Part shown: piece after piece, positions 1 through 12,103 of the stretch
How positions within the stretch are numbered: position 1 is the first letter of the stretch
Layout: every line of letters starts with the position of its first letter
NCBI GenBank assembly: GCA_015499995.1
Contig: JADNRV010000012.1
Location: forward strand, 465,323-529,322
Direction of reading: 5' to 3'
Length of the DNA: 64,000 bases
Source: Flammula alnicola
Taxonomy: Eukaryota; Basidiomycota; Agaricomycetes; Agaricales; Strophariaceae
Made by a program: the position numbers and the translations under genes
Notes under the pieces: generated by a model
The model's database searches: none
What the model saw: only the letters and a program-made list of their open reading frames with translations
Told to the model about the DNA's origin: nothing

Positions 1-1365
1 ATATTTCTTCATGTCTCTCATGTACTGCGGAAGTTTCGTATGGTGGAGGCTGTTGGTGGTCGGAGTCAGTAACTGAACACGCTGCAAAGAGATAAACGAT
101 GCTCACGCATAATGCATGCAATCGTATCCGACGTCTAGGTAATGACGGATTTGGCCCTTGTCAACATGAGTCAAGGAGAAGGGGAAAAAGACTCACAGAA
201 AGTAAAAGCTCCAGAGATAATCCCATTTGCCACTGCCACCGGGAAAAGAAGGTATGCCAGTTGGGTGAAAGGAAGCTGCAAGATAAAGAAAAGGGTCGGG
301 GGCATAACCAGCCTCAATCTATGTAACAGAAAGTCAATCATGCGTGCGACGATCGATATAATTAAAGATCACATACCGATCCATGGGAAGGTAATGATGG
401 ATACCATGCATCAGGAAATGAAGCATAAGAAACATCGGCCTGTCTGGTAGCCACCGGTCGATATGGAACAAGAAGCGATGCAGAGTATATTCCAGCAACG
501 TCCAGATAAGGTTTCCGAGGAAGAAACATGCCATTGTCTTCGCAATTGACTCCGCGGGGATGAAGGAAAGATAAGACAACGGTAGGCTAGGGTTTTCGAA
601 GAAATCGGGGAGAGGTCCAGTAAATTGGAAAAGGGACCGCAGGAGCAGGTACACCGCGATAGGCAACCAGAATATGGGCACGATATACCATTCGGTTCGT
701 GTGCACATCTACTCGGACAGATTTAAGGGGTCAAGCATACGTCAGAAATCTAGAAGCGTACCTCGAGAATATCTGGACCAAATAATCGGGCGGATTCCTG
801 CAAGTGACGGGGCTGGTGTACTTGCTGAAGATAGTAGGACTTGCTACACGAGGTAGGAGATTATGAGATTTTATGATTGTTACGACACTCTTAAACCAAC
901 ACACCTGAAGTTCGCTTCCCAGACCTGTCGAAGAAGGGGTTTGCGGAGGTCCAAGAACGCGTTTTTCTCATAGTCCTTCGTCGAATCCGTCGTATCTGGA
1001 TGGAAATCATCCGTAGCCACCCAATCTGTGTGGAATTTATATCAGTCAAAATGAAGAATCCTCGCGTAACGGTCTGTCTGAAACGTACCATCACGAACGA
1101 CTGACTCTCCAGTCCCAAGTCTTCCAATAATGTACTCATCCAGCATATTATACGCCGCGTCCGAGTGTTCATGCCCGAGTTTGTCCTTCATGACCTCTCC
1201 AACATCCTTCCCCGCATGTTGCAAAATCAAGTCGTCACCGCCTGGATGATCGTTTAAGAAGAGAGACACGTCGTAGACTCTGCCTTCTCTTAATACCCAA
1301 CAGCTCGAGGCTTGAGAGTGTTCGGCGACGTCCTCGGGTGTATAGATACGGATTCGTTTCGACAT
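1..1365 (-). CDS. scs7: Sphingolipid fatty-acid 2-hydroxylase (cytochrome b5 + FA hydroxylase), 3' end beyond the window
   Basis: Hydroxylates the 2-position of very-long-chain fatty acids of ceramides in the ER membrane. The first exon (ATG 1363-1365, read on the minus strand) encodes a cytochrome b5 domain with the haem motif HPGG near residue 50. Further short exons follow with GT...AG introns: one ending near 905, then the stretch DILEMCTRTEWY across the intron at about 715-765, then the membrane and hydroxylase core (715-345) with metal-binding histidines in HRFLFH and HGIHHYLPMD. The exons at about 310-200, 145-115 and 30-1 read RLVMPPTLF, GYDCMHYALHHTK and LPQYMRDMKKY, matching the C-terminal histidine boxes of the family. 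The last residues run off base 1. An upstream GTG-initiated extension to 1461 was not used because the ATG at 1365 directly precedes the b5 domain. No break was seen. I am very sure of the family. Confidence 0.93.
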
Positions 1366-1996
1366 CAGGAGAGGAAGGAAAGGTAGGAGGGTCAAAGGGA
1401 TTAAAGCACTGAAGCAGCGCTTGAAATAAAGTTGGAAGTTGCGAGAACAAATTTGTCTCACGACTTTTCAGAATCGTAAGGGCGATTTTAAGCAGATCAC
1501 GTGACCATTATATTTGATCCCGAACCAGCGCAGCGCCGCAGCCTGAATTCCTGCGTTTCTCTGGATTGCTAAAATTCGCGTTATTATTTAAGAATTCTCC
1601 TTAGACATGTAAACAGAATTCCAAGTACAATTGGAAGAGTAGCAGGAAAGCCTGTCTTGAAATACAGCTTACTGGATTTTGCCACACAAACTCTGTGTCC
1701 AGAGCGCTTACCATTCCGGGTCCCGGATCCAGAATTCTCTGGGCATCGTTCTGGAAGAGAGCCGGGGCCAGAATGATTTTTGAAAAATATGCTAGCACAT
1801 TTACTTGAGGATTGAACACAGTCGCCAAGTAATGATAGACAAAAAAAAATAGGAGAAAGGATCAATGAAACCTGCTTGCGCATGGCACGGGCCAGAGCGA
1901 AAAGTTAAAAACTTCAAAGAAACACAATGGCTTTCACAATATGCAGGGATTAGACGACAGCTCTACAGGCCTACATAGGTTTGATGACCCCGACAT
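1366..1996. other. Intergenic, no recognised gene
   Basis: Separates the hydroxylase start from the acyl-CoA synthetase stop. A minus-strand stretch around 1700-1830 reads as plausible protein for about 40 codons, but it matches no family I know and has no credible start. It also contains the promoter side of the hydroxylase. Confidence 0.4.
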
Positions 1997-4694
1997 TCAA
2001 TCTTTATACACGCGTCCTAAATCCATCCCCACCAGTTCTCGACTCCATTTACGCAACACATGTTTCATCACTTTGCCGCTCGCGGTCTTTGGTAACTCTT
2101 CTGGGTTGCCATCTTCGTTTAGGAACCATACCCATGCAGGCGCGTTCTGGGCACGTCCGAAAGTAAATACCAAGAAATATGACGCAAATAAAAACAATAC
2201 ATACCTGGGGGTTCATACTGTCTACAACATATTGTCGTACTTCTTGTCGGGTTATACGAGTATGTGGCTCGCGAACGACCCATGCGGCCACTATTTCGCC
2301 GTAGACAGGATCGGGAACCGCGACCGCTGCTGCTTCCCGTATCTCGGGATGGGCGGTCATCGCATTTTCGATTTGGACAGGGAACAAATTCTTTTCGAAA
2401 AGTGGGGAATTAACCCTATGCAAATAAAATGATGTCAAAAATGATGCACGTACTTCGCCGCCCCGAATAATGATATCCTATGTACGATGGAGGTTTTTGT
2501 TCAGCCATGATGTGGGACAAAGACAGAGATTATTCGTACCTTTATCCTTCCGACGACTTTGCGGCATAGCATCAGATTTCACATTGAGAACCGAAGGTAA
2601 CATATTTGAAGCTTACCACGAAGGTAACCCTCTTCGTCCATAATACCCTCATCTCCTGTATGCATCCAAAGTGTACCTTCCGCATCGGTCTTCATCACAG
2701 CCTTCGTTTGATCTTCGTCATCCCAATAACTACAGAAAACAAGCAACAATCTTTTATTAGCTCAGATGCACTCGGTACTCAAATAAGGCGGCCACGCACC
2801 CCTTTTGCAATAGGTATCCAGCAACACAAATTTCGCCAGGCTTACCCACATCGACAACATTGCCATTCGGATCAACGATCTTCGCCTTTACATGGGGTTG
2901 TACTTTCCCCACTGTTTCTACCCGCTTGATAATGGGGTCGTCGGGCGTGGTTTGGAAAGACACGGGGCTGGTTTCAGCTATAGATCATCAAATTAATTAT
3001 CTGCTTTCAACATGAACACAGGCATACGGCATGATGGACTTACTCATCCCATAAGCATTAGTTAAATCGCGCAAATGTAGGTGCTCGATGAGACTCTTCA
3101 TCAGATCGATGGGAATAGGAGACCCTGCAGCAATGCCGGTGCTGGTGTATCAAAAAGCTGCTAAGTGAGAGACAGCAGAAGGAATATTTAAGATTCGTAC
3201 CGCAAAGAACTCATATCTATAGGTGCACCCTCTTCTTTGCGTTTCTCGACCTCCGAGAGCACCCCAAGGAAATGGGTGGGCACACCATGCAATGCGGTGC
3301 ATCTCTCGGCCGCCACGGCATCGACAATGGCGGGCGGGTCAAAAGTGTCGGAAGGATACACAATGCATGATCCATGCGACCAGGCCGCCAGATTTCCCAG
3401 AACGAGGCGTATTTTGAGATGCTAGGTAAGTTTCTCGCAAGGTTCTAAATAGTACAGAGGACTTATCAAAACAATGGAATAATGGAGGGACATTGCCTAC
3501 AGAGCAGAGCAAGATCAGAAGTATTTGGTAAAGAGTTCGAACGAATGGCGTACATAGAATGTCCTTCTCGGTCAGTCGCATGCATCGACCTATTGATATT
3601 CCGTTGTTGAGAAGATTGGAATGAGTAAGCTAATAAGATGAGCAAATTGAAAGTCGGGGAGAAAGGCCGGCAGCATACAGAGACAGCTTTTGGCGACCCA
3701 GTCGTCCCACTATCACAATAATGTAAGTATTAGAAAACACCCAACAAAAAATATGCCAAGTAATACCTGGTAAACTGCAGATTGATAACTTCATCATTCT
3801 TTAGTCCAGAGGAAATATCCATCTGCACCCGAGACTCTTGAGTATAAACTTCCCTCCAAATCAGAATTTCTCTCCAATCCACTGTGCCCTTGATGTGCAA
3901 TTTTGCCAAATCCGCCTGAGCTTCTTGAGCGTTGTCCACTACGACCAAGTTGCGTAGCTCTGGAATATCCGCAATCTGCAGCTCTCCTGGATGAGCGCTT
4001 CGAATCTCCGGAAAGGCTTCTGCCAACATTCGAACGTAGGCGGAGGATCTTAAACGAGGCACGACAAAAAGGTGCTTGACACCAACTAGATTGAGGGTGG
4101 CTGCCTGTGTCGTAGGGTAAGCAAACAGATGGTGATATTAATTCGATGGACTGACCAGTTCGGTCAGGCGATACGCTGGGTTGAGCGTCACTAGGACGGC
4201 TCCAATGCTAGCACAGGCCCATTGAAGCATGGCGTATGCGCTGAAGAAGAAACCAGTTAGCTCGCGCGCCATCGAGAGTACCAACACGTTTGTACATACC
4301 TATTGTTCCCCATGACTACTCCAACACGGTCTCCTTTCTGCACCCCCATCCCCAGCAGTCCTCTCGCGAGCGCATTGATGTGTCTGTCGAACTCCACGAA
4401 ATCCCATGCCAGGTGAGTTGTAACGTTTAGGTTACGCGACGGCGGACCACCATGGGATCGAGGTGCTTCCTTCCTGCAAATTAGAGCCGGGCGAGTGCTA
4501 TGCCTCGCCAATATCTCCGTGTTGAAGTAGTCCGGGAGCGTTTTCATAGACAATGGTGGCTCGAGAGGACCTTGCGTTGAGGACTTTGTTAAACACCGTT
4601 TGGCATTCAGAAATTGGGCAGAGAGGTGGCGAGTATTTCGCAAAGAGTTTCTGGCCAACGACATGGATGATATGGGGGAAAGACGAGTGGCCAT
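1997..4694 (-). CDS. AMP-binding acyl-CoA synthetase, ACSF2-like, probably mitochondrial
   Basis: Activates medium-chain fatty acids to acyl-CoA through an acyl-adenylate. The start is ATG at 4692-4694, giving an Arg/Ser-rich N-terminus (MATRLSPISSMSLARNSLRN) that resembles a mitochondrial targeting peptide. About eight to ten exons follow. Recognisable in order are GVQKGDRVGVVMGNN (about 4310), AYAMLQWACASIGAVLVTLN (about 4210), the phosphate-binding P-loop SGTTGSPKAVS (about 3690), LRDLTNAYGM..AETSP (about 3060-2970), a TGDEG-type motif in the exon near 2650, RGGENLFPVQIENAM (about 2380-2450) and the C-terminal lysine motif LPKTASGKVMKHVLRKW (about 2050-2100). The stop TGA is at 1997-1999. 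All motifs of the ANL superfamily are present and no frameshift is evident. Fine specificity cannot be read from the sequence. Confidence 0.92.
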
Positions 4695-6339
4695 TGATAC
4701 CCCATCTTCAAGCTCCTGTTTACGTTCACATGAGCGAGTTCAGGTTAGTCATGTGGGACGCCTGAAACCCCTGATATTCAACATTGGTTAACACGGATGC
4801 AGTCCGATGAACAAATTACGCACCCGTTGTCGATTGATACTTTGAGGTAATAGGACAGAGTAAAAGATACATCTAGTTCAACATCGAAAGACAAGAGGAA
4901 GCAACGCTTTCAGGGGATGCATTTACAGTTTGGCGAGACCGGGCCGGCGTCAGCCTGGCCAAAAAATAGTTGAACGTTGGATTGTCATGATGCAGTACAG
5001 TCAGTTCTTCTAAAGTTCCAACCACTAGCCTCATACTGCCCATAGCTATTAGCATCAATGGCACTGTCGTGGCGTGTCATGATTTTGATCCCTCCTTGGA
5101 AACTCATGCCTCTGCTGGTATTCGCAAACAGACAATTTCTGCCCTACTTGAACTGGGACGTGCCAGACGTGCCAGGGCGGTGAAAACCCCAATGATGGCG
5201 TCGGTGACAAGATCTCAGAAACTTGTCTGATATGATGGACATGATCCCAAGATAGTCGATGGCTGTCCAAAGTTTCACCCACTCAGTCAAGCTCAGGTCA
5301 TATTTTCTTCAACTTACGGTACTCCAATTCCATGAATGAGAAGCACCACTTACATCCACCACTCTTATCAAGTTACTTTCCCTCGCATTGGAGTCGGTAA
5401 ACGCCATCAGAGCTATAAGCGGCTCCCGAGGTGACCTTTCCCTCACCAACGGGTTTTGTTCTCTCACGAACCTCTCACGAACTTTATCAGATTTCATATC
5501 AATCGGTACTAGGCGGTGGCCTACTTGAATGGTTCGCTTGCTTTCATAGCCGATATCGCTTTCAAAAAAATTTCCTCGCCATCTTTCCTTGAACGAGGGT
5601 CAATTCCCTGACATCTCGCGGTTGAATGAACTCGTTGATATATCATGACATCAAGAAGGTCGACGGGTTCAATCTGGGAATAATACTTATTCCAAGCTGG
5701 TGGGGCATGCGCGGCTAAAATTATTCCGGATATATTCGTTAGTCACCGCGACTGCGGAATGGAGGCTTATGCACATGGTTGGCGGCGAGCGCTTGAACCG
5801 CACAAACAGGTTATTCCATGCTGTATACACCCGGAAATCCTGCACGCTGGGAAATCGCACACTGGGAAATGTAAACCAATGGCCGGTTCAGCACCAACCA
5901 GATACGACGCCTCAGGTCTCTGGAGGTGTATATTTGCTACCGCTGATCTTCCAGCGAAGAATTCGACTATACATATACTGTATCTCGAGGCTATATCAGG
6001 CCAACATCCTCGATCAACTAGGAAATCTGTTCCAGAGGTCGCACGTCCGAAAGCTTATTTCGATGGCATCGCGACTGAGAACCGCCTTACCGGGTTTGTA
6101 TGCATTTTCGCATACACCATTCTATGTCAGGTAATCACCTTCACACTGACAGCTACCCAGGACCCACCCATTCCATCAATATCACACAGCGCTCCAATGA
6201 AGGCGGGCGTGGACAACCTTTAAATACCTCGAGGTGTGCTTCGATGCCGACTTTCTTTTTTAGCTTTGGCTCCCTCTTCCATCACTCCTTGTCACTCGTT
6301 TATCCCTCATCCACTCCTCGCGGTTGTAGATAAGCGAAG
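4695..6339. other. Intergenic with an unassigned coding-like stretch on the minus strand
   Basis: Between the acyl-CoA synthetase start and DUF6534 gene 1. On the minus strand, about 5590-5330 reads as a continuous, compositionally normal protein segment (for example MKSDKVRERFVREQNPLVRE). A possible second exon, about 5290-5150 (WTAIDYLGIMSIISDKF), can be joined by a GT...AG intron. I do not recognise the family and cannot place a start or end, so it may be a decayed gene. A TTTAAATA box at about 6219-6227 lies about 115 bp upstream of the next gene. Confidence 0.3.
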
Positions 6340-8373
6340 ATGGCGTCCACCCTCCCCCTGGGTTCTTCAGAACACGTATACAGGAGGTATCTTTGGGAAT
6401 GCTCCTCCTGGCGTGATATTTTCATCTATGTATGGACTCTCGTTAATCGCTTCCGTGCGCGAGGTGCTGAGTTGGCCTGGATGCAGAGTGTACGGATCAT
6501 GTTGACCCAGACATACAAATACTATCAACGGTTCAAGAGGGACCCGTTTATGGTTAAGTTGGTGGTAAGCTCTATTGCTTTGTTCCTCTCTCTGAAAATC
6601 ATCTCATCAATGAACCCAGGTCTTTGCTGTCTTGTATGTCAATTTCTTTTCACTCCATATTCAGGTAGTAACGACGTGGCATAGTCTGCTCAACACAGCT
6701 TCGGTGTTCTTCGTTGGACATGCCGCCTGGTAAGAAATTTGCTAACTTCTACATGATCGGGGAGACTGAGCCTGGACAGGTACTACCTTGTCACTACTGG
6801 TCCCGGAACCGTTCCGTCTGGTAAGAATTTACTGGTAGACATAAATTATTGGTGGCTACTGATAGCTATTTAGGAGTCTCAACGTAGAGTTGGCCCTCTC
6901 GGTAGGCATTTTATGCTGAAAATATGATTCTACGCTTTATCTGTTATCTAGATCATAATGTCCGGGTTATCAGAAACGTAAGAGCAGGATTTCTTGTTTC
7001 TCCTCATAAACTCATCTTCTTCGTAATGTAGGTTTCTGGCCTTCCGAGTATATCAACGTAGGCTCACTGTGAAACTCGACCAATGACGCCTCTAATATCA
7101 CCCTTACAGTTAGCGGACATAATTACTGGCTGACGGGCATTCTTGTAAGCGCGCGATCTTGTTGTACGTATACGCGAGACTAAAGGCTGTATTTTATTTA
7201 GCTCGCGTTTGCGACTTTACATTTTGGTGGGTTCCTTCAGGAATCGATTTGGATTTACAATAAATGACATCAAACATGTATATAGGTAGCGGAGAAGGTG
7301 ATTTATGTCCAAGACTTATCGATTTCGATGACTGATTAAACTCCTCTGAAGTGGCCGCCATCGAATTGTTGCTTCTCCGGAGCTTAGCTAATTTCCATAG
7401 CGTGAAGGTGTGTATTGCACTATATGCTATATATCTTCATCCCATTTGAATATTCACCATTTTCAAAGGTTCCAACTATTCTTCGTCTCAGCAGTGCGGC
7501 TGTCTGCGATACAGCGATTGCCATCTCTTTGTCCTATTTCTTGCACAAGAAAAGGACTGGATTTAAGAGGTAGAGTGATCGCATCGCCTTGCATTTCATT
7601 GTTCGCTACTGACTGTCCTTCAATCATACATAGGAGTGACGAAGCCATCAACCATCTCATCCTTTTCTCAATTAACTCTGGATTGCTCACAAGGTATGTC
7701 GTATGTCCCTTAATAGCAATCGAAGACTGACTGAATGCACCTGAAAGTGTTACCTCAATTGCTTCTTTGATCACGGTATGTCCACATTTTAAAAAGCAAA
7801 CTGGGAGTCTTCACATCTCTCCCTGATTTCCAGTACCTCGTCATTCCCAGAGCCTGGGTATACACAGCTCTCTGCTTCTTGATTAGTCGTCGTAGGTTTA
7901 CCTCTTTTTTCCTCTGGGCAAATACTAAGCGACTTTATCCATAGTTTATGCAACCACATTCCTTTGTTCGTCAGTATATTTTATTTGCTTTGAAAACCCT
8001 TGCCTTACCTTTTCTGTTAGCCTCAACTCTCGACAAATATTGATGCAGAACGTCCACGACGACGAGAAACATACCCCTTTCAAGATCACTCCGAAATTCC
8101 TCCCCAAGCGCTCAAACTGGTCTGTTCGTCGATCAGGAAGTGGTGGTAATGGTAATGTGCGTCTAAAGTTTTCTTTGCCGCTATTTGTCCTAACCTTCGG
8201 TTGGTGGGGAAGTCACCGACCCAGATTGACGTGTTTGTAGTTACGGAAACAGTGACAGACATTCCTCAGGCCATGGGCGCTGCCAAGGTAGGGTAAATGC
8301 TTTCTTCTCTTCATATTAAACTGAAGGTGGTGATATTTAGATTCGAAACTCCAATACCCATATGAAGGATTAA
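6340..8373 (+). CDS. DUF6534 multi-pass membrane protein, copy 1
   Basis: A basidiomycete-specific seven-helix-like membrane protein of unknown role. It is built from about 14 small exons. The recognisable family pattern is YYQRFKRDPFMVKLV (about 6525-6565), FRVYQLSGHNYWLTGIL across introns (about 7040-7150), LSAAVCDTAIAISLSYFLHK (about 7490-7555), then the family hallmark SDEAINHLILFSINSGLLT (about 7635-7695) followed by SVTSIASLIT and YLVIPRAWVYTALCFLISR. The C-terminus is polar and the stop TAA is at 8371-8373. The N-terminal region is troubled. The expected first helix (GNAPPGVIFSSMYG, about 6400-6440) is in a different frame from both the ATG at 6340 and the following segment. Adding one base at TGTTGACC (6500-6505) would restore VYGSCLTQTYKYY, so the first exon boundaries are uncertain. 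Family assignment is strong. Confidence 0.85.
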
Positions 8374-8962
8374 TGGAGAATCCTTCCACGAGCACTCTCG
8401 GAGGATCATCCTCTCGTAGCGAGTCGAATCATTGAATGGCTGGGTGACTCTGCCGTTTCTGTTTAGAATAAAGTTCTACCTCTTATCCACCACTCTTCGA
8501 TGCTGTAACAGGTTTCAATCACCCATCGTTCTACTTCCATTAAGTATATCAAATGGTCTCCAACGGATGCTCCACATGCAATATTTTATATTTTCTGTAT
8601 TTGCTTGATTCGTATATCTATATAAATATATATCATGCTCCATATCGAGGAAGCTTGTATGATTATCCAGAAACCTAGATCCTACTCGAGTACTAACTAT
8701 ACTCATAACGAAGGTTTATCAACGACGCGTTCAGTAGGCGCGTGCCATTTGCTATTTCGGGATATTTGTACAGGCATTTTCAGCACAGCCACATATTTCC
8801 AACTCCACCTCATCTCTCTAAAGCTCAAGCGCTCAAGACCAGCCCTGTAAAACGTGTATTCAAGTCTTAATCTTGATATACCCATTTAATCATCACGAGC
8901 AGATATCCGTGTGATCTTTGTTGACCATCGCGGCTGGTTTTCTGCAGATAGTTTTCGATTTC
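8374..8962. other. Intergenic, nothing recognised
   Basis: Contains the 3' region of DUF6534 gene 1 and the promoter side of the phosphatase gene. It is AT-rich around 8590-8650. No convincing exon or RNA was seen. Confidence 0.5.
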
Positions 8963-11273
8963 ATGCGCCTGGGAAACAACGCTTCGCAGTTCTTGTTCCT
9001 CTTTTCCTTATTTCCTCCTCAAATCTGCACGAATTTCGTCTCTGCGGGTATTCTTGGAGAAGATCAAAGCCCTTACGACGCAGCCGACCTGGCGGAGATG
9101 CCTGATTGTGATATAAGCACAATGCCAGCGGGTGTGTCGAAGCGGGGAACAGCTGGAATCGATGCGAACACACCTGACTACCGATACCCTCAAGCACCCC
9201 TCGATGTGGAAGGCTACCCAGTTGCTCCGGGTAATCTGCAGTTGGAGCAAGTGCATGTGTACGTGAGACATGGTGCGTACATGAACCGTGATATCGTAGA
9301 AACCAATGACTCATTCATCTTTATGCGAGTTGTAGGAGAACGCACGCCAGTGGAGTCCGCCTAACAGGTCCACCTGCATGTATACCTGAGTATTGGAATA
9401 TGTGTACAACAGCTCGCCGATTCAGTGCAGCAGTATCGAGCATGCTGGGATATGCGCCTGAACATGTATCACATGTGGACGAACACGATTACGCTCACGA
9501 AGAGACGCTTAATACTCGGAAGCTTGTCGAACGAAAGGATGGGACGCGCGTGGATGGCGAATGGTGAGTTTCGTCCTACACCTTGCTTAATTGGATGCTA
9601 TAAGTTGCTCCTATTGCCGCTTTTCTTCTCAGTTTGCTTGGAGAATTGACTGATCTTGGGAGACAGGTGTGGCTATCCTTCTCACGTTGTTACTATTCTT
9701 AATCTTTTATTTTATAGTCAACCTTCCACTTTGGGCAGAATCTGCGGAAGCTCTACATAGATCGGTTGGTCACCTCGACGTACTTTACGGACGTTGATGT
9801 TGACCCGATGCAGATTGGGATTCCTTCCAGATGTTTTGACAGACAAAAATATGGTGTATTTCCGGTATGCATAACCCACTTAGCCCACGTTCTTGAGCTG
9901 AACCCAATCCAAGGAGCACAAACGTACCACGCACAACAGAATCACTCCAACAGATTATACATGGGTTCTACCCTACAAATAAATGCCATCCGTCTGCATT
10001 ACCTCCCCTTCTATTAAGGTAGCAGCAAAGTTTCAGCGTCACCGATTGATCTTATTATCCTCTTTCAGAAACGGGAAAGATGAAAACCTAATACCTAATA
10101 CATACGCTTGCAAACGCTTAGAGTTATTGGTGGTTAGCTTCGCCACAGGTATTTCGGCTCCCTCCTGTTCGTGTTATGAGTACCATGTCTTATGCTGCCC
10201 TTAATAGCTGCGGCGCAGGCATACAACCCAAGTTTGGAACTTCTGGACAAAAAGGTGTCCAAGTATCTGAACGGCGGCCCCATACGCGTCGACGGGAACC
10301 TAGAGCTTCTGGAGTCATGGATACAGTGCGTACATATGTCTGTGATACCATCGTGAAATCTTATTCTTATGGAATACTTCTCCAGATCCGAGCTGCTATT
10401 GCCCATGGGGTCAAAGTGCCTCCAGAATTCGAGGACAAGAGTATTGTAGATGTTATCGTGCGTTGTAGTATAATTCAACTCTCCCTTCCGCTCATTTCAG
10501 CTGCTTCCAGGAACGCGCCGTTGTCAGCGAATGGTTTTCAGGCAGGTTTTTCGTTTACCACAAATTTAATGTAAACTTAACGCTGACGTCGCGTCTATTT
10601 CCTGAAGGATGTAAGACAACAATCTCGGGGGAACGAACCTGACACTGAGTACCGGGGCTGATCATCTCTGAATTTCTGCAGATAAAACAGAAGAAGTGCG
10701 CCGCCTGGGAATGGGGCCCCTCCTTTCCGACATGACGCGCAAGTTGCAACACAAAGTAGAATTGGGTCTTCTGACCCTTTGAAGGTTCTCATCCACAGCA
10801 CACACGATACAGCGCTTGCAGCTATGGCTTCAACTTTTGATGTTTTTGATGAGAAGTAATTTGATTGGAAGAAACATGAATGCTCTCTTCACTGACCGAC
10901 GTTGTATTATCGTAGGTGGCCCTCGTTTACCGCGTCGATAACGTTCGAGCTATTCAAGAAAGCCGATATTGAACCTCCATCCGCCCTGCATCAAACGATT
11001 CTGTCCGCTTTCTCGCCACGACTTATCCAGAACATTGTCTGTTTCCACTTTTTTCTAGTTCTCTCCGCTTGTTACTTACCCCCATCCAATTCTACCCTAG
11101 ATGTTCGAATGCGTTACCAGAACAAGGACATGATCCTGCCTTTGTGCGTCCCGGAGGGTAATCATTTAAAAGGCCATCCGGAGTTTTGCACGTTTGCGGC
11201 GTTCAAAGCTAGGGTCGATGAGTTGACACCTAAGGATTGGGACACGGAATGCTCTCCTGCTGGTCGAGGATAA
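8963..11273 (+). CDS. Histidine acid phosphatase (histidine phosphatase clade 2), interrupted by at least three frameshifts
   Basis: The family hydrolyses phosphate monoesters with a catalytic histidine in RHGxRxP. Here that motif is split by an intron: LEQVHVYVRHG (about 9240-9270) joins ERTPV (about 9337-9350). The later family landmarks are all present: IPEYWNMCTTARRFSAAVSS (about 9390-9440), DVLTDKNMVYFRSTN (about 9825-9925), HGFYPTNKCHPSALPPLL (about 9962-10016), GVKVPPEFED (about 10408-10437), the second catalytic motif as LIHSTHDTALA (about 10790-10822) and WPSFTASITFELFKK (about 10918-10960). The stop TAA is at 11271-11273. Continuous reading requires adding one base near 9350-9355 (GTGGAG), near 10293-10298 (GGGAACC) and between about 10740 and 10775. 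Two of these are in homopolymers. The ATG at 8963 begins a hydrophobic segment and is my choice, but an upstream exon is possible. It is either a pseudogene or a victim of sequencing indels. Confidence 0.8.
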
Positions 11274-11972
11274 GGGTTAAGATAAGGGTTTTTGGGCATC
11301 TTACATGGTACTATACCCTGCATACTTAGACACATGGATTTATTCTTTGTTTAATTCGGTGTGCTCACGGCTGTTAGCGTCGCACGCGCGCGTCTGGCTT
11401 CATTGGCGCATTGACCATTTCGACTGTGCGCTCATCAAGTGCTCGCACGCGTTTGTCCAGCTAAGGCCTTCAAAAACATGGCTGATTACAGTGCTAATAA
11501 TACCCCGTTTCCCATTTTATTCTCCAGTCTTCCGCATTTAAATAAGTCTGCAACTCCAAGGAAGACGAAGGCGTCCGTCTGGACAACCAAGGCATCGATG
11601 AACGTGGCTATCCGAGTCGTAGAATTGCCGCCTCACAGAATAAAGACCCGTACGTATTACTGGAGTATTTTGGGGGAGTCGTTTCACATGTGAATCTTCC
11701 TCCGTATCCGCGGTGTGCGATGCGCCCTGAGCCTGAACACCCATGAACACCTTTTTTTCCTTTCTCTCTGACCCCAATTCCTGGGTCTGCGCTCATGTTT
11801 GGTATTCTGAATCTTTTAATCCCACAGATTCGCTTCTAACAGCTTCTATCTAACTGTTTGTCGTAATTATGTTTGTCGAATTCCGTCAAGGATAACGCGA
11901 TAACGAGTGGCATGTAACTGGTATTCACAACCAACTTCGCCGTTAATAGGTAAAATAGTGGCAGTATCTTGA
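11274..11972. other. Intergenic left flank of the large transposon
   Basis: Lies between the phosphatase stop and the left target duplication. It becomes AT-rich toward the insertion site. No gene is recognised. Short ORFs here show no family features. Confidence 0.5.
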
Positions 11973-11980
11973 TATTTAAA
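11973..11980. repeat. Left 8-bp target-site duplication TATTTAAA
   Basis: Identical to the 8 bases at 22665-22672, directly outside the inverted-repeat ends of the 10.7-kb transposon. Eight-base duplications are characteristic of hAT (and also P) superfamily insertions. Confidence 0.93.
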
Positions 11981-11993
11981 TAAGGCTCCAACC
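11981..11993 (+). repeat. Left terminal inverted repeat of the 10.7-kb transposon
   Basis: TAAGGCTCCAACC, the exact reverse complement of the right end at 22652-22664. The hAT stop codon is only about 110 bp inside this end. Confidence 0.93.
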
Positions 11994-12103
11994 ATATACT
12001 ATAGGTATAGACGAAATTAATTATATATACAGATATGGTATATTAGTGTATAATAACTGTATATATATGAAAATATGGTTAAAATATAGGGTTGTTGCTA
12101 GGC

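Noticed and set aside
5700..6223. Overlapping plus-strand ORFs upstream of DUF6534 gene 1
   Set aside because: No family pattern; they lie in the promoter region and do not join to neighbouring exons.
11973..12070. AT-rich tract as a replication origin or centromeric repeat
   Set aside because: It is explained as the subterminal part of the transposon, and a similar AT-rich stretch occurs at the other end.
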